Under the pieces are notes generated by a model. That model had not been told where the DNA came from and ran no database searches. It was given only the letters and a program-made list of their open reading frames with translations. A stretch of DNA of 64,000 bases from assembly GCA_021234155.1 (NCBI GenBank), contig JAJEKV010000001.1, positions 38,238,826 to 38,302,825 of the forward strand. Direction: 5' to 3'. Of the stretch, positions 10,758 through 22,186 are shown piece after piece. This stretch comes from Isoetes taiwanensis. Taxonomy: Eukaryota; Streptophyta; Lycopodiopsida; Isoetales; Isoetaceae. Position numbers and translations under genes: made by a program. The first letter of the stretch is position 1; every line of letters starts with the position of its first letter.

Positions 10758-12030
10758 ATCCTGCCACTGTATTTATTCATTGTTGGTTAAGCAGGAGCAT
10801 CCTTAAGGATCACCCTTCTATTGAGCATTGTCTGCCCTCCTCAGCCTTCAGTGAAATTAAAAAAGCTCCTAATACCTCTCTCTTGATGAGGAATTTGATA
10901 TTTGCCTGGAATAAAATCTCCAAAGCCTTTGAACATGATAACTTAGGCAAGGCTCATCATGATATGAGCATTTTTGGAATCCTACTTTGGCCAGAAGAAA
11001 TAATATTCCTTTAGCCATCAATCATCCTAAGATTTATAATAAATGGCATAGTCACAATATCAGTAAGCTTGGGGATCTGTGGTGCAATAATAGGTGGATC
11101 TCTTGGACTAGACTTAAAATTAAAATAAGAGGAACCTCCTCTGATCGAATTATTTTTAATCATCTCATGAGCTTGGTCTCAAATATTAATCTCGACGTCG
11201 ATGTTGAGTCTAATATTGACTGGTCTATTCTAAGGAAAAAGGCTTACAAAGTATCTGTTATTTAAGACTTTCTCAATAATAATGAAATCTCCTCTAAAGC
11301 AAGTAATTATTGGAATATTACTAAAGAGATTGAGGCTAAACTCTTCAAGAATGTTTGGAACTCCTATTAACTCCTATTGTGTCCCCAAGATATCCTACTT
11401 TATTTGGTTGCTAGCAAATAAAAGTGTGCCTAATAAAGTTTCTTTGGCAGGACAATTTTCTATGAACTCAGGTCATAATTCTACAGCTAATATCTCAACT
11501 GATTGTCTCTTGATTGTCACTCTCCTGAGACCACTGATCATATTTTCAGTTGCTCGAGATTAAGAACTGCATCGAATTGGTTCAAGCTTCATTTTGGGAT
11601 TAATAGGCCCATAAATATCATTGACACTTTGAAAAATACCATTTGTTTCATTTCTTTGTGGAATATTTTGACCTTCAATTTGATGAAGTGGAAGCCAGCA
11701 AATTTCTGGATCAGAATATCTTTGTGCAACATGTATATGATGATAGTTTTTGGACAAGGGTTATCAAGGGAGAATTGATGCAGATTTTACTGAGATTCCT
11801 GAGCAGGAGATAATATGGGCAAAGGAATTTTCAACGCAGGTTCATCTTTTCATCTTATAAACAACCTTTTCTGGTTCTTGGAAATAAACAGCAAGAACAT
11901 GATAGATACACAGTTTGAATTCTATAGAGAATGTTACTATTATCATAGAGGCAGAGCTGACTGTTATGGCACCATGATCCATTTGTACTCCACTTGTAAT
12001 TCGAGTAGACTCATTGACATTGTTGACTAG
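10758..12030 (+). pseudogene. LINE ORF2 C-terminal region, part 3
   Basis: The translation continues the LINE: FIHCWL, HPSIEHCLPSS, LMRNLIFAWNKI, WHSHNISKLGDLW, a FKNVWNSY-type zf-RVT block and YFIWLLANKSVPNK. It has several frameshifts (near 11014, 11265 and 11560). At 11890-12030 it encodes the same C-terminal extension seen at 31313-31819 (QFEFYRE..YYHR..AD.YG). A region of about 440 bp without coding follows, up to the poly(A). Confidence 0.75.
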
Positions 12031-12487
12031 GGAAAGGATCTAATCCCTATTCTCCAGCCTCAGTTCTGGGATCACTTCCATTTTCTTGATTCATACTGCT
12101 TTTAACTGACACTTCCTGTTTCTTTTTGTTCATACATAATTATGGCTTTAAGTATATGCACTATGGGAATCACTTAGGCTCATGGATAAAATTTTGAAGA
12201 CAGTATGGAATCAGTCCTATTTGATCTACTCTTATGCCGAAACTCATATGGGACAAAAATACTATGATTATTTCGATATTTACTATGACTTCAATTGGTC
12301 TTATGTATTAGCCACTTAAACTATATTTGCTAGTTAAACTTTCATTGTTTGGAAGGTCAGGTTTTAGCCTTCTTTTGGACTTATGCTAAATGTGATCTAC
12401 ATGATCATAATCTTCAATCATATTGTACTTGTTTTCCATAATTAATGATTAAAAAACTTCATTCTCTAAAAAAAGGGGGGGTGAGTG

Positions 12488-13032
12488 GGTTATTCTCAAG
12501 TTGCAAGAGTTGATTATACTGAGACTTTTTCACACCTATTATTCAATTAACTACTGTAGGAGCTTTTTTAGCATTTGCAACTGCTTATAATTTGGAAGTA
12601 CACCAGATGGATGTTAAGGCAGCTTTTCTTAAGGTGACCTCAAAAAGAAATTTGCATAGAGCAACCAGTTGGATATGTTGTTAAAGGTAAGGAGAATATG
12701 GTTCGTTGGTTGAGAAAATCACTACATGGGCATAAGCAGGCTTCAAGAGCATGGCACTTGAAGATGAACACTTTCTTATTATCAATATCAATAGGATATC
12801 TTTTTAATGTAGCAGATTTGAATCTTTATGGTAAGAGACGTGGCATTCCATTAGAGCGTTATATCTTGATGATACGATTTTAGCTGCTAATGATGGCAAT
12901 TTTTTAAATCAGGTAAAATGAAGTCTTCCAGTGGCTTTTGAGATGGTTGATCTTAGTGCGATACATTCATGTTTGGGGACTGAGGTGACTAGAGATAGAA
13001 GCAAAGGATGGTTGCAATTACATTAAGGATGA
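12488..13032 (+). pseudogene. Ty1/Copia reverse transcriptase relic
   Basis: Across shifting frames the order GYSQV.RVDYTETF, QMDVKAAFL, IEQPVGYVVKG, SLHGHKQASRAWH, then YLDDTILA and EVTRDRSKG is recognisable as Copia RT. The YVDD catalytic block has decayed and stops are frequent. No LTRs were found nearby. The fragment abuts the LINE poly(A). Confidence 0.8.
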
Positions 13033-13415
13033 TTTATTCCTTACACTGGAATTTTTAGATATATATGTATTTAGTCTCACCTCCACCAAGTTGAATCTTC
13101 CGCGACAAATTTCAATGTAGGCTTTATAATTATTTTAGATTTTCAGATAATGTATGCATTTCTTCTCATGGATTCTATGGGTATGTAGTAGACTTTGAAC
13201 AAATCTTTCTTTCTTTTCTTAAGAGCTTTCTTGCCTACTCAAATTTTCTAACCCTTTTGACAGTGATCGTAAATGATTTAGAAATACTAGCTTTTTTGAA
13301 CGCGGGATCTTTCAAAAGATTGAGTTCCTTTGCCGCTATCTTTGCCGGAGGAAACATTAAGCTCTAATCAAACACTACGAGGTTTAGGAAACACTCTGAT
13401 TTACAAAATGATACC
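13033..13415. other. no recognisable gene
   Basis: AT-rich sequence between the Copia relic and the PPR relic. No domain is seen. Confidence 0.4.
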
Positions 13416-14310
13416 TCAAATACAAATCAAGTGTTTGTCTTCCAAGACCATTATGAGCATATGTAGAAACCATGGCAGCCCAACATGATGCATCTTTTTG
13501 ATAAATTTTATCAACACAATATGGGCATCTTCCAAAGACCTGTATTTTTTGCACATGCTAACAATGGCAAAACCTACAATAGGATCTGCTCCACTATTGG
13601 TAGCAAACTGATGTATACATCTGCACAATTCTAAGTCCGTAAATGTAGCACATGCATTGATGGTTATTTATTATCCAAATAACGTTATTTGACATTATCA
13701 AAGTTTCTTCCTTCCTTCCTTCCTTCTATTTGCATTTTCTAAAAAATGTTAATGCTTTATTTTCAGATCCATTCTCTGCATATGTTGTAACAGGGCATTA
13801 AATGATATCAAGTTTGGATTATGAATTTTCTTAAATGCATTTCGTGCCCACTCTATATTTCCAAAATTTCGATGCATATTTACAAGGGCAATTCGTACAA
13901 TGACATTTGTACGAGTTTCTCTAAGAAGCGTGCAGTCTTTTACCTTCTACAACTAACCCGGTGCTAGAACAAGTGTTGAGAATCGTACTAAATGGTACCT
14001 TATTTGGAACCACACCATCTTTCTCTACCAGCTTAAATAGATGAAGAACTTCCTTATCTTAGTCATGCTGCTCATAAGCCCCAATCATGATTGTCCATGA
14101 AAACACATTCTTGTAATTTATTTGATCCAAAACCTTCCCTCAAGATCAGTAGCAGCATTCCCACACTGTCTAAACAAAGATGCATAGTTAATCGCTTCTG
14201 CTACTCTAGTACCTTATTTGAGTTCTTCCTTGAAGTCTCAAATTCGACATAAGTTTGGTTTTATACTTGCTCCATGCTTCTTCGATGGAAAAGGCAGTTC
14301 TAGTCCTTGC
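13416..14310 (-). pseudogene. pentatricopeptide-repeat (PPR) protein gene, decayed
   Basis: Read on the minus strand, 14110-13930 gives a typical PPR series: WTIMIGAYEQH, then EVLHLFKLVEKDGVVPNKV, then FSTILNTCSSTG. At 13416-13628 HQFATNSGAD, GFAIVSMCKKYRSLEDA follows, again PPR-like. Stops and frameshifts separate the pieces, and a CTTC microsatellite (13706-13726) lies in between. Plant PPR proteins bind organellar RNA. This copy cannot encode one. Confidence 0.7.
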
Positions 14311-14395
14311 ACAACAATGGCTACTTCCACGCGCATCATAACCAGAGCTCAAGAAGTTTGAAAAAAAAAAAAAATTCGGCTCACCACAAACCTAC

Positions 14396-14744
14396 TTGCT
14401 ACATTTGCTTGGACCTGAAGATAGTATGGAACTGTATCTGAAATGGTTACAAGTTGGCATGAACACACACGGAACCATTGCCCCTATCCCTGAAAATGAT
14501 GAAGAAAGGCTCTACAAGGTCTGGCAAGCTGAAAACGACTGCCTCATGGCCAAATCTGCTTGCCCAAACCTGTTGCTGCCTGTATTCAGTCTGGACCTCT
14601 TGAACGATTTTCCATTCGCACTGATTGGATGGTGTTGTAATGTCGTATCACAACAGCTAACGGCAATCAAATCACCTACTAACTTCATATAACGCAGAGA
14701 AAACTTCGACCTAGCATTCAACGCATAGAAATTCTTAATCTCAT
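14396..14744. other. short open frames on both strands, no known domain
   Basis: A 98-codon frame on plus (14396-14692) and an 84-codon frame on minus (14512-14766) overlap. Neither shows a motif I recognise. The stretch ends at the direct repeat at 14745. Confidence 0.3.
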
Positions 14745-15194
14745 CCCTTAAACTAGCATATCCCAATAATATTCAATCAACCCACCTCTCCGAATCTCAT
14801 CCATTAATACCCTGTTCCTTGGGTTTTTATGCCTAAAACAGTCATAACGCTCTAGGGCATTATCACGAAGGCTCATAATGCCCTAGGGCGTTATCACGAA
14901 GGCTCATAACACTCTCAGAGTAGGGTGTTAAGGGAAATAACACCCCGGCCCTCGGGCATTAAGGGGAATAAAATTCTCGGGCGTTATTTCTCTGGCCCTC
15001 AGGCGTTAATGGGAATAAAATTCTCGGGCAATATGGCCATGGCCAAAATGGCTCGGGCATGCGATGGCCAAAATGGCTCGGGCTTGGCCATGGCCATATT
15101 GCCCTTGAATTTTATTCCCATAACGCCCTTTGGCCAGGGCGTTATCTACCCCTTAAATTAGCATATATCCCAATAATATTCAATCAACCCGCCT
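14745..15194. repeat. foldback repeat between 45-bp direct repeats
   Basis: A near-perfect inverted repeat has 38-bp arms at 15009-15046 and 15084-15121 (two mismatches); they contain AATATGGCCATGGCCAA and its complement. The loop holds two copies of AAATGGCTCGGGC. Weaker pairing continues outward through GGCGTTA blocks. The unit sits between direct repeats 14745-14787 and 15149-15194, which share TAGCATAT, CCCAATAATATTCAATCAAC and a C-rich end. Between them, GGGCGTTAT/ATAATGCCC modules repeat at 14830-15000. Confidence 0.8.
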
Positions 15195-15506
15195 TTCCGA
15201 GGGTTTGCCCTTGGGCAACCCAAAACTCTCGTCAAAAAGTTAATATTGTCATTCAACACAATGTTGCACCTTAGCGGCATTCAAGCCAAGGTCGAGCAAT
15301 TGGATTGGACTGTGGTATGCGAGCTTGCAAGAAGTGTGCACGGATGCATAGGCTGAGCCTGCAACATGTCCGCCCTTGGTCGCTTAGGTAAGTACACTAG
15401 GTTCTCCTTAAAGAGTATAATGTACCGAAAGTTATCTAGCTTATATGACTGATGGCCCTATTCCTAAGTCCAGCTTGAAGACAATAAGCAATACCGTTTT
15501 ATGCCC

Positions 15507-15512
15507 TTTATT
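15507..15512 (-). promoter_or_regulatory. putative polyadenylation signal AATAAA of the phospholipase C gene
   Basis: On the minus strand AATAAA stands about 82 bases past the stop codon at 15594, a usual distance for a plant 3' UTR. Confidence 0.45.
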
Positions 15513-15593
15513 TATGCGTATTCTTATGTACATAAAAGAGCCATAGTACATTAAACTGGGCATCGCCAATTTTACAAAATCCTAGTTGGCAAG

Positions 15594-18500
15594 TTATACA
15601 AACTGAAATTTCAGGAGTAATCTGACTCCTGTTAGCTCATCCCCTCTTTTATCACATAATGTGACATTTCTGAATCCTGTTTTTAATTCTGAAACAGGAA
15701 GAGCCACTTGGCCTGCAAAATCATCCTTGTCAGACATGTCATATTCATGAACTTCAATCCGAAGAACAGCAATTTCAGGAACCGTCAGTGGGAACTCAAA
15801 TTCTTTATTCCAGTGGGGAATCCACTGATCTTCAATTGCATCTGTTCTCTTCATAACTTGGTCTGCTGGCACTCCTGCAATGCCAATCTGGAACTTATGC
15901 AATATCATCAGTAGAGGTTCAAATTTATTAGACATAACGTACAACCATAGAATGAGTTCCTCACTCTAGTATAGAAATCTGGTGGAGAAAATGTGTCAAA
16001 GTGTCTCTTGCTGAATTTCTCCTGCCATCCAAGTCCCATATAAACTTTTACCTGCAGTTTTTCAGGTGGTACAGATTTTGGTGTTTGGCAACTTCTATAG
16101 GAGGAAATATAAAGCATACCTTCAAGATCTTCTTAACTGGTAGCTCTTTCTGTGGATTGAGTATTGTGTTATTGTCTGCTGGAGAGAGAAGGAATTCTGG
16201 TTTTCTCACGTACCCACATTTTCCATTAGCCTTGAAAAATCCTTGAACAACCCAAAGCGGCCTTCCATAACCCTGTAACCAAAGCAACTCCCTAATTCAG
16301 TTTCATCCCACTCACGCTGATTGAATGTAAGGACCTTCACTTAAGGAAGCTACAACAGGAAGAGATTTTTTTTGTCTAGCCTGTAATAAAGTTAAATTTT
16401 GAAGAAAACGTCGGAGGAGTCCAATGCACATTCCATAAGCTCTTTATCTCTTTTTTCTCTTTCCCTGAGCTACGTGAGGTTTTCATTTCTCAATTAAGTT
16501 AATAGCCATGACACTGCAGCAGTTCTCTGATGTAAATGTGTCTTCACGAATGATAACTAATCTCTTTTATAGTATTTCTAAAGGAATTTAACTAATCTCT
16601 TTTATAGTATTTCTAAAGGAATTCTCTTTTTCTGCCTCTTCTGTAAACAGCCTACTTTATATTTCAAAAGTGCACAAGCACATGCCTACAGCTTCCAAGT
16701 TCTATCTGAGCATCTGAAGTTAACAACAAAAATGTTGTAGAGAGCAAGAGAGAGATTTATAAAGGACTGCTGGAAGACCTTCAGGTCTATGTGACAGGCC
16801 TATAGGACAAAAATACAAAAAAAATCATCTTTCATCAGTATTCTCACTCTCAACCTCGGAATCAGTATCGAACATGTCATCCTTCTTTCACCACCACAAT
16901 AATCACATCATAATCGATGGCCAGCTCTTTCCCTCCAGATATTGTGTATGAGATTAAAGGTACTAATATTTATGTACCATACTACAAGCTCTTAAACCTG
17001 GATTTCAAAGCGTTGAGCAGCTTTGTAAGGAAGCTGTGCAGTTGAGTGTTAATACTATTAAAGATCTGTTAAATTTAGATTGTCATGTAGAAAGGAAGAA
17101 CGTAATGCAATTAGAAGAAGGTGTTGGAAGAAATAGAAGAGAAAAGGGGGATTAAGAGTTATACATTTAGCATTTTATTTCATTCCCTCTCCTCTGTCTC
17201 GTGTACGTGCATGCAAGGAATATGCAAGGATGTTGAATCACCAGGTGGAAGTTAAAAATCTATGAATGAACAGTTGACCCGCACTTAATTTGTTCAGGCT
17301 TACCCAAGAGCTTGCTAGCATCTTACAGGGAATTATCTGGACATGTGTTATAAGTACTTGAATATGATATAGTACTGAATAGAAAAGAGGCTTTTAAGAG
17401 CCCTTAATCGATGGGTAAGTTGGCATCCATTTGGCATAGACTGTAAACATGTAACTACATGTAAAGCTTAGTGATAGAGTTATGTACAGTACATCCAGTA
17501 TAGGAACTATGTAAACAGCCATACAACACTCTTACCTGCATATTAAAGGCCACCATTTGTGCTCCATGTGCCCATCCTATGAAGGGATTATAATTGGATG
17601 AAGTAACACGCAGTCCATATGGATAGATACGAAGGATATTTTTCTGTGTGAAACTGCAAATTACAAATGACTTCACATATCTCAATTTGCAGGCCTAATA
17701 ACAGCATAAAAGCGTCTCACCGAATAACAACAGTGGGATGCGCCTTAGCCACCTTTTCTAGCTGGGATTCACTCAAACTGACACGTTTCACCTTGTCCTC
17801 CTCAACTGCTAATGCCTTTCTCAAGGAAACACCCTTTGGTTTTCCAGCATGAATAGTAATAATGCGTTTATATTCAACAGCTTTGTGCTCTTTCCTCCCT
17901 TTGCATTGGTCATCCTTTTTCTCATCAGACTCGGTTTCATCGTCATCTTCTTCTGAAATATCTGTCTGTTCTTGAACTGCAGGGAGCTTGTCAAGCTGAC
18001 ACAAAAAAGCTCATATTGATAAAATCAACCGAGACCTTCAATCTATTTTTGGATTTCTGCTAAATTTACTCACCTCAGCAGTTGGGATTTCTTCTCCCCA
18101 TGCTTCTTCTTCACCATTCTCTTCGACCACTGTGCTTGCCTCAACTGATTCCTTTGTTGGTGGTTTTGTTGATATTAAGATGCGTTTCTTCAGAGATTCG
18201 GGAGAAGGAAATTCTTTAAAGCGTTCATTTGCATCTGGATAATACAAGACATTCCCCAAGATTGTTGTAATAATCTGTGGCATACAGAATACAGACGTCA
18301 TTGCAGAACAGAATATAACTAAATCATACATTATTTTACAAGGCCCACATAGAAGTTACCTCAGCAGCCTTAGCTTGCAATGGCGGAGTTAAGTGATCCT
18401 CAAGTGTTATAATCACTGGATAGTCAGATGCTATAAAAGCGTGCTCTTTTATTGCTTTTATGCATACAGCAAATGCTACAGGTGCAGTCAATGTCCTACA

Positions 18501-19212
18501 ATATAACAGAGAATATCAAGGACATGAGGAATGCTTCCTTGTGAGCATTGGACAGAGTGTTTTTCTTGAAAACATACCCTCCATGCTTAACCACTATCTC
18601 CTTGTTGTCTGGCCACAAGTCCAATTCAATAACCCTCACACCCCTCAGCAACGCTTTGATTAAAGGCTTTTCGCTTGCATCACTGTTTAATTGGTTGCCT
18701 GTGAGGTACGAATTATGCCCAGTGTAGATATAATATTGTGAGAAAGATTGGGACATATCATGATGCACCTGAAATTTTGAGGAATTCTACGTTACAAAAC
18801 GAAACAATGCACTGAAATCACACTTGACATGGCATACCTTGGTATCAATTGGCGTATTGAGACTAGGATTAAGCAAGAAGTGGAAAAAAGTATCAACATT
18901 AAGTCCCGGGCGACCTGGTCTGGGGAAAGTCTTACTTTCCCTGAGTTGGGAAGTGATAATGGATTCAGCATCGTCGATAGACAGATCTGTCTGACCTTGA
19001 ACTTCTCGCAGGAAACAGTGGAGCTGTTCCTTATTGATAACACCATTGACGGCGTACTTGGAAAAAACCTCCTGTACATCATCTGGAGGAATAACGCGCC
19101 CCATTGCAAAGGTACGAAGAATGCAGCCACAGAGTTTGTAACTTGCAGAATTTGGGTTCCGGCGCCGAGGCTTGAAGCACTTAAATCCGGGCTTGGGTTC
19201 TCCGGATTTCAT
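15594..19212 (-). CDS. phosphoinositide-specific phospholipase C, 9 exons, 609 aa
   Basis: Exons deduced from GT-AG junctions: 19212-18838, 18768-18578, 18495-18360, 18274-18074, 17995-17721, 17653-17536, 16272-16120, 16051-15965, 15887-15594. They total 1830 nt, a multiple of three with no internal stop. Domains: EF-hand-like N-terminus (1-125); PI-PLC X (about 128-285) with [13 protein letters not shown] and VKHGG giving the two catalytic His; an acidic linker (about 305-345, [13 protein letters not shown]); PI-PLC Y (about 350-470) with [16 protein letters not shown]; and C2 (about 485-609) with [13 protein letters not shown]. Plant PLCs hydrolyse PtdIns(4,5)P2 at the plasma membrane in a Ca2+-dependent way. 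The length is slightly above the usual 560-600. All key residues seen are present, so the gene looks functional. Which paralogue it is cannot be told. Confidence 0.93.
16273..17535 (-). other. intron 6 of the phospholipase C gene (1.26 kb)
   Basis: The longest intron of the gene lies between the Y-domain exons ending ...AFNMQ and starting GYGRPLW. It holds a 39-bp direct repeat (TAACTAATCTCTTTTATAGT twice, at 16555-16625) and no visible gene. Confidence 0.75.
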
Positions 19213-19299
19213 GGTTATGGCTCGATTTGCTTCAGATCATCCACATCAAACATCGAATCACAGTAAAAAGAAAAAATAGATCTTTACAAACAGGGCCCT

Positions 19300-20045
19300 T
19301 CGTGGTGTCTGGAACGTGGAGCTGCACTTATGACGAATTTCCGTAATCTCTATCAAAACTAAACAATATCGAACGGCTATAAGAGAGCCACATCAGCATG
19401 TATGGCTAGAATCGGGATACTGGAAAAGATCGGACGGCCAACAAAATCTATCTGAACAGAAAACAGCAACGATCTTGGCCGTAGATAAGCCCATCTTGCA
19501 TGGTTGGAAATTTGACAACGTGGCAATCATAGAAAGCCATATCAGCAGAGGTAAGAGCGATCTTTGACCAGACATAAACTTATGCTGTACTAGTTATGGT
19601 GCCCATCGTTGCTGAGCAAGTTATAGTTACGGTGCCCATCGTTGCTGAGCAAGTTAGAGTTAACTATCTGGACCGTCCACCTAATATTGCTGGCAAAGCT
19701 AGAGTTACCTATCTAGACCGTCCATTTTTAGGTCAAATTTGGGCCGTCAAATTTTTATGGCTTGATCCACTATTATATATAGTAAAAACGTCATACTATA
19801 AGATAAGATGTTGAACATTTAACACCCCTGCCAAACGCGCTCAACCTTGGCCCAGCATGTGTTTAAAGAACTAGGCCCCCCACCCACCGACACCTTTTCA
19901 TGCTTTATCCTCAATCTTCTTCGTAGTGTCTTTTTCTTTCTTTCAAGGCCAAGAAAGGATTGATCACTCTTTAGATTCCTCCCTAAAGATTATTACTATG
20001 CAATTACCTATGTAACTGGACCTAACCAGCAATGTTGATGTTGAC
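19300..20045. repeat. segmental duplication, copy next to the PLC gene
   Basis: Blocks including GAACGTGGAGCTGCACTTATG, AAATTTGACAAC, AGACATAAACTTAT, AGGCCCCCCACCCACCGAC, TTTATCCTCAATCTTCTT and TAGTGTCTTTTTCTTTC occur here and again, in the same order, at 20860-21395. This copy starts about 90 bp upstream of the PLC start codon, so it includes the likely promoter. It has an extra insert of about 210 bp (19590-19800) with the 33-bp tandem repeat. Confidence 0.85.
19598..19663. repeat. tandem repeat, 33-bp unit, two copies
   Basis: GGTGCCCATCGTTGCTGAGC followed by AAGTTAKAGTTA occurs twice in direct succession. Confidence 0.85.
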
Positions 20046-20126
20046 ATTAACTTCTTCTAATGTGAATCTTAAAATCATATACATGCCCCCCTTTTCTAGC
20101 TTCATCATTATTATTTGCCTCCCAAA

Positions 20127-20212
20127 GGCACCTCAAACGTGTCACTTTGCCTTTTAATTACCTCTGAACCTTCCTCAAACGTGTCACTTTGCCTTTTGAT
20201 TACCTCCGTGTT
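20127..20212. repeat. tandem repeat of about 44 bp, two copies
   Basis: CCTCAAACGTGTCACTTTGC followed by CTTTTRATTACCTC is repeated, with a short spacer. Confidence 0.85.
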
Positions 20213-20365
20213 TCTAGTTGAGCTAAGTAGTAGCACTACAACTATGTTTTCAGAAAACATGCCTCTCAGATCCGAGCGCTTTATTTGTCATCCACTGTGT
20301 TTAGACCAACCTTGAATCACAAAAAAAAATCACTAAGTCAATCAATCATTTAAGACATCTGGCAA

Positions 20366-20452
20366 CAAAAATCTGGCAGAATTAGTTATTCAAAACATTA
20401 GGTAGTAGCAAAAATCTGGCAGAATTAGTTATTCAAAACATTAGGTAGTAGC
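20366..20452. repeat. tandem repeat, 43-bp unit, two identical copies
   Basis: AATCTGGCAGAATTAGTTAT and TCAAAACATTAGGTAGTAGC recur with a 43-base period. Confidence 0.9.
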
Positions 20453-20859
20453 AACATCTATGCACGGATTTTGAAAAAACCCGTGTTGGTTACACCTATT
20501 TAAACAGAAGAAAATATAATGAGAATAAAAAAACCAAACTATATTACAATAGGAAGGATTACTTAAAAAACATTGGCTTTTGTTGTTGACTTGCTACTTG
20601 AAATCTTTAATTTTGGTACATTGTAAACATGTAGGCATAAAACTATGGCCATTTTAAAGCACTACTAAGTGGCTTATGTGGTAAGAACTAAACTAGTAAA
20701 CATGTGTTCGGCACTGTCCTGCGTAAGTTGGAGTGCATCTTTAAGATAACGCATCTTAGAGACTTTATGACACTACTAGAACTCATTGAAAGTTGGGATG
20801 CATCTTAAGGACTTTTAGTTAAAACTTATCAATTTCCTATATTGTTTGTGTCTTCGTGA

Positions 20860-21395
20860 TGTGAACGTGGAGCTGCACTTATGCTGAATTTTCATAGACT
20901 TAGCAATACTAGACAATGTCGAATAGCTATGGGAGAACCATATTAGGGATATTATCTTTTTGAGCTAAAATTAGGGTACTGAAAAAGGTCGGAAGGTCGG
21001 CAAAACCTATCTGAACACAAACAACAATGGTCTTGGTCGTAGGTAAATTCATCTTGCATGTGTGGAAATTTGACAACCTTAGCAAATATGGGATAGCTAA
21101 TGAAAAGTTACATCAGCAGAAGCAGGAATGATCCTAGTTAGACATAAACTTATCTTGTATGTTGGACGTTTAACGCCCAACCAAAAAAACGATCAATGTT
21201 GGGCCAACATGTGATTAAAGAGCTAGGCCCCCCACCCACCGACGTCTTTGCATGTTTTATCCTCAATCTTCTTTATAGTGTCTTTTTCTTTCCGTCAAGA
21301 CCAAGAAAGAATTAATCACTCTTAGATTCCTTGCTAAAAATTATTACTATATGCACTTATTTATTTAACGGGCCGAACGAGCAATATTGATATTG
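20860..21395. repeat. segmental duplication, distal copy
   Basis: A diverged copy of 19300-20045 in the same orientation, lacking the 33-bp repeat insert. No PLC coding sequence accompanies it, so only 5' flanking DNA was duplicated, or the other gene copy was lost. The 20050-20860 spacer shows no gene apart from the short tandem repeats. Confidence 0.85.
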
Positions 21396-21400
21396 ATGTA

Positions 21401-21504
21401 TGGGGGCATGGTCGTTGGGACCACATTCCGGTCCCCCGCGACCGGCGGAGCCGGGAGCGGGTCACTGGCCACACCGGAATGTGGGACCAATGACCATGCC
21501 CCCA
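21401..21504. repeat. GC-rich long hairpin
   Basis: Arms 21401-21432 and 21473-21504 are 32 bp long with about three mismatches (TGGGGGCATGGTC... and its complement). They enclose a GC-rich loop of 40 bases. It begins exactly at the end of the segmental duplication. It could be a MITE or an RNA hairpin; no duplication of a target site was seen. Confidence 0.75.
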
Positions 21505-21778
21505 CAACATGGAAAGGGGGAGCAATTTTTTTTCAGTAGTTTTTTCTTCTCGGTGGAGGTTTGGCGATGGTGCTGGATGCGCATGCGGCTCGATGGCTAT
21601 GGCACTGGCCTATCTGCATCCCCTAGCACCGAGCGGCTATGGCACTCGCTCTATTATTCAGTGTTTTTGTTTCTTTGTGGAGATTTTCTGGTCGAATCTT
21701 CGTTGTTCTGCGAGAATGAGTGTCCAGATCCTCTGTTCTTGAGGAAAATAAAAAGGTATACTGATTTCTTATGCGTTT

Positions 21779-21850
21779 AGAATATAATAGAATAAAATAG
21801 AATAGAATAGATTTTTAGCGTCCATGGGGACCGACTGGCCTATGGGACCC
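21779..21850 (+). repeat. AATAG microsatellite plus conserved GGCCTATGGGACCC block
   Basis: A run of AATAG-like units is followed by ATTTTTAGCGTCCATGGGGA and CCGACTGGCCTATGGGACCC. The same order is seen at 9769-9835 and 57253-57311. Confidence 0.6.
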
Positions 21851-21876
21851 AAACAAAAAAAGAGAGCAGCAAACGT

Positions 21877-21939
21877 ATTACTGACAGGATTAAAAAACCC
21901 CCGCCCCGAAGGGTTTTCGAGGGAAAACCTTAGCAGTAA
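21877..21939. repeat. small repeat with inverted ends, second copy
   Basis: Ends ATTACTG and CAGTAAT are perfect inverted repeats. The core GGATTAAAAAACCC...AAGGGTTTTCGAGGGAAAACCT matches 3958-4018. Confidence 0.55.
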
Positions 21940-22186
21940 TAAGTCTGCTGGCATGCTGTACAATTGTAAATCTAATTTTTCTTGCATGCAGGTCATAATG
22001 TGCAGAATATGACTTTAATTCCGGCTAAGCTTGGCTATACTGCGACTTCCAGCTGATGAAAGCCCTCTGTCGGCCACCAATCTTGCCGAATCCTCTTTAT
22101 TTCCTTTGTATCCTATGTACCAAGATAGAACCTGTAACTTCTTGGTAGTATGCCAAGACATTTAAGATAATACGGTCCTTTCAGAA

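Larger units (their letters stand above)
4852..12475 (+). mobile_element. 5'-truncated L1-type LINE carrying two nested insertions
   Basis: From 4852 the sequence aligns with the RT C-terminal half of the LINE at 24519-32254, through its 3' UTR to an A7 tail at 12469-12475. It is interrupted at 5190-6838 and 6951-10757 by elements flanked by their own target-site duplications. With these set aside the LINE reads on with the same codon spacing as its relative: the blocks LSLAGR, SSHIYF, FIW, ALAGKY.WK, FI..W, HPSIE and LMRN appear in order. Frameshifts and stops make it dead. No target-site duplication was found for the LINE itself. Confidence 0.85.

Noticed and set aside
18829-19266. 145-codon plus-strand frame opposite the first exon of the phospholipase C gene
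   Set aside because: It is the complement of a clearly coding exon with verified splice sites.
21400-21780. 126-codon plus-strand frame starting in the GC-rich hairpin
   Set aside because: It is formed from the hairpin and low-complexity sequence; no domain and no homologous frame nearby.
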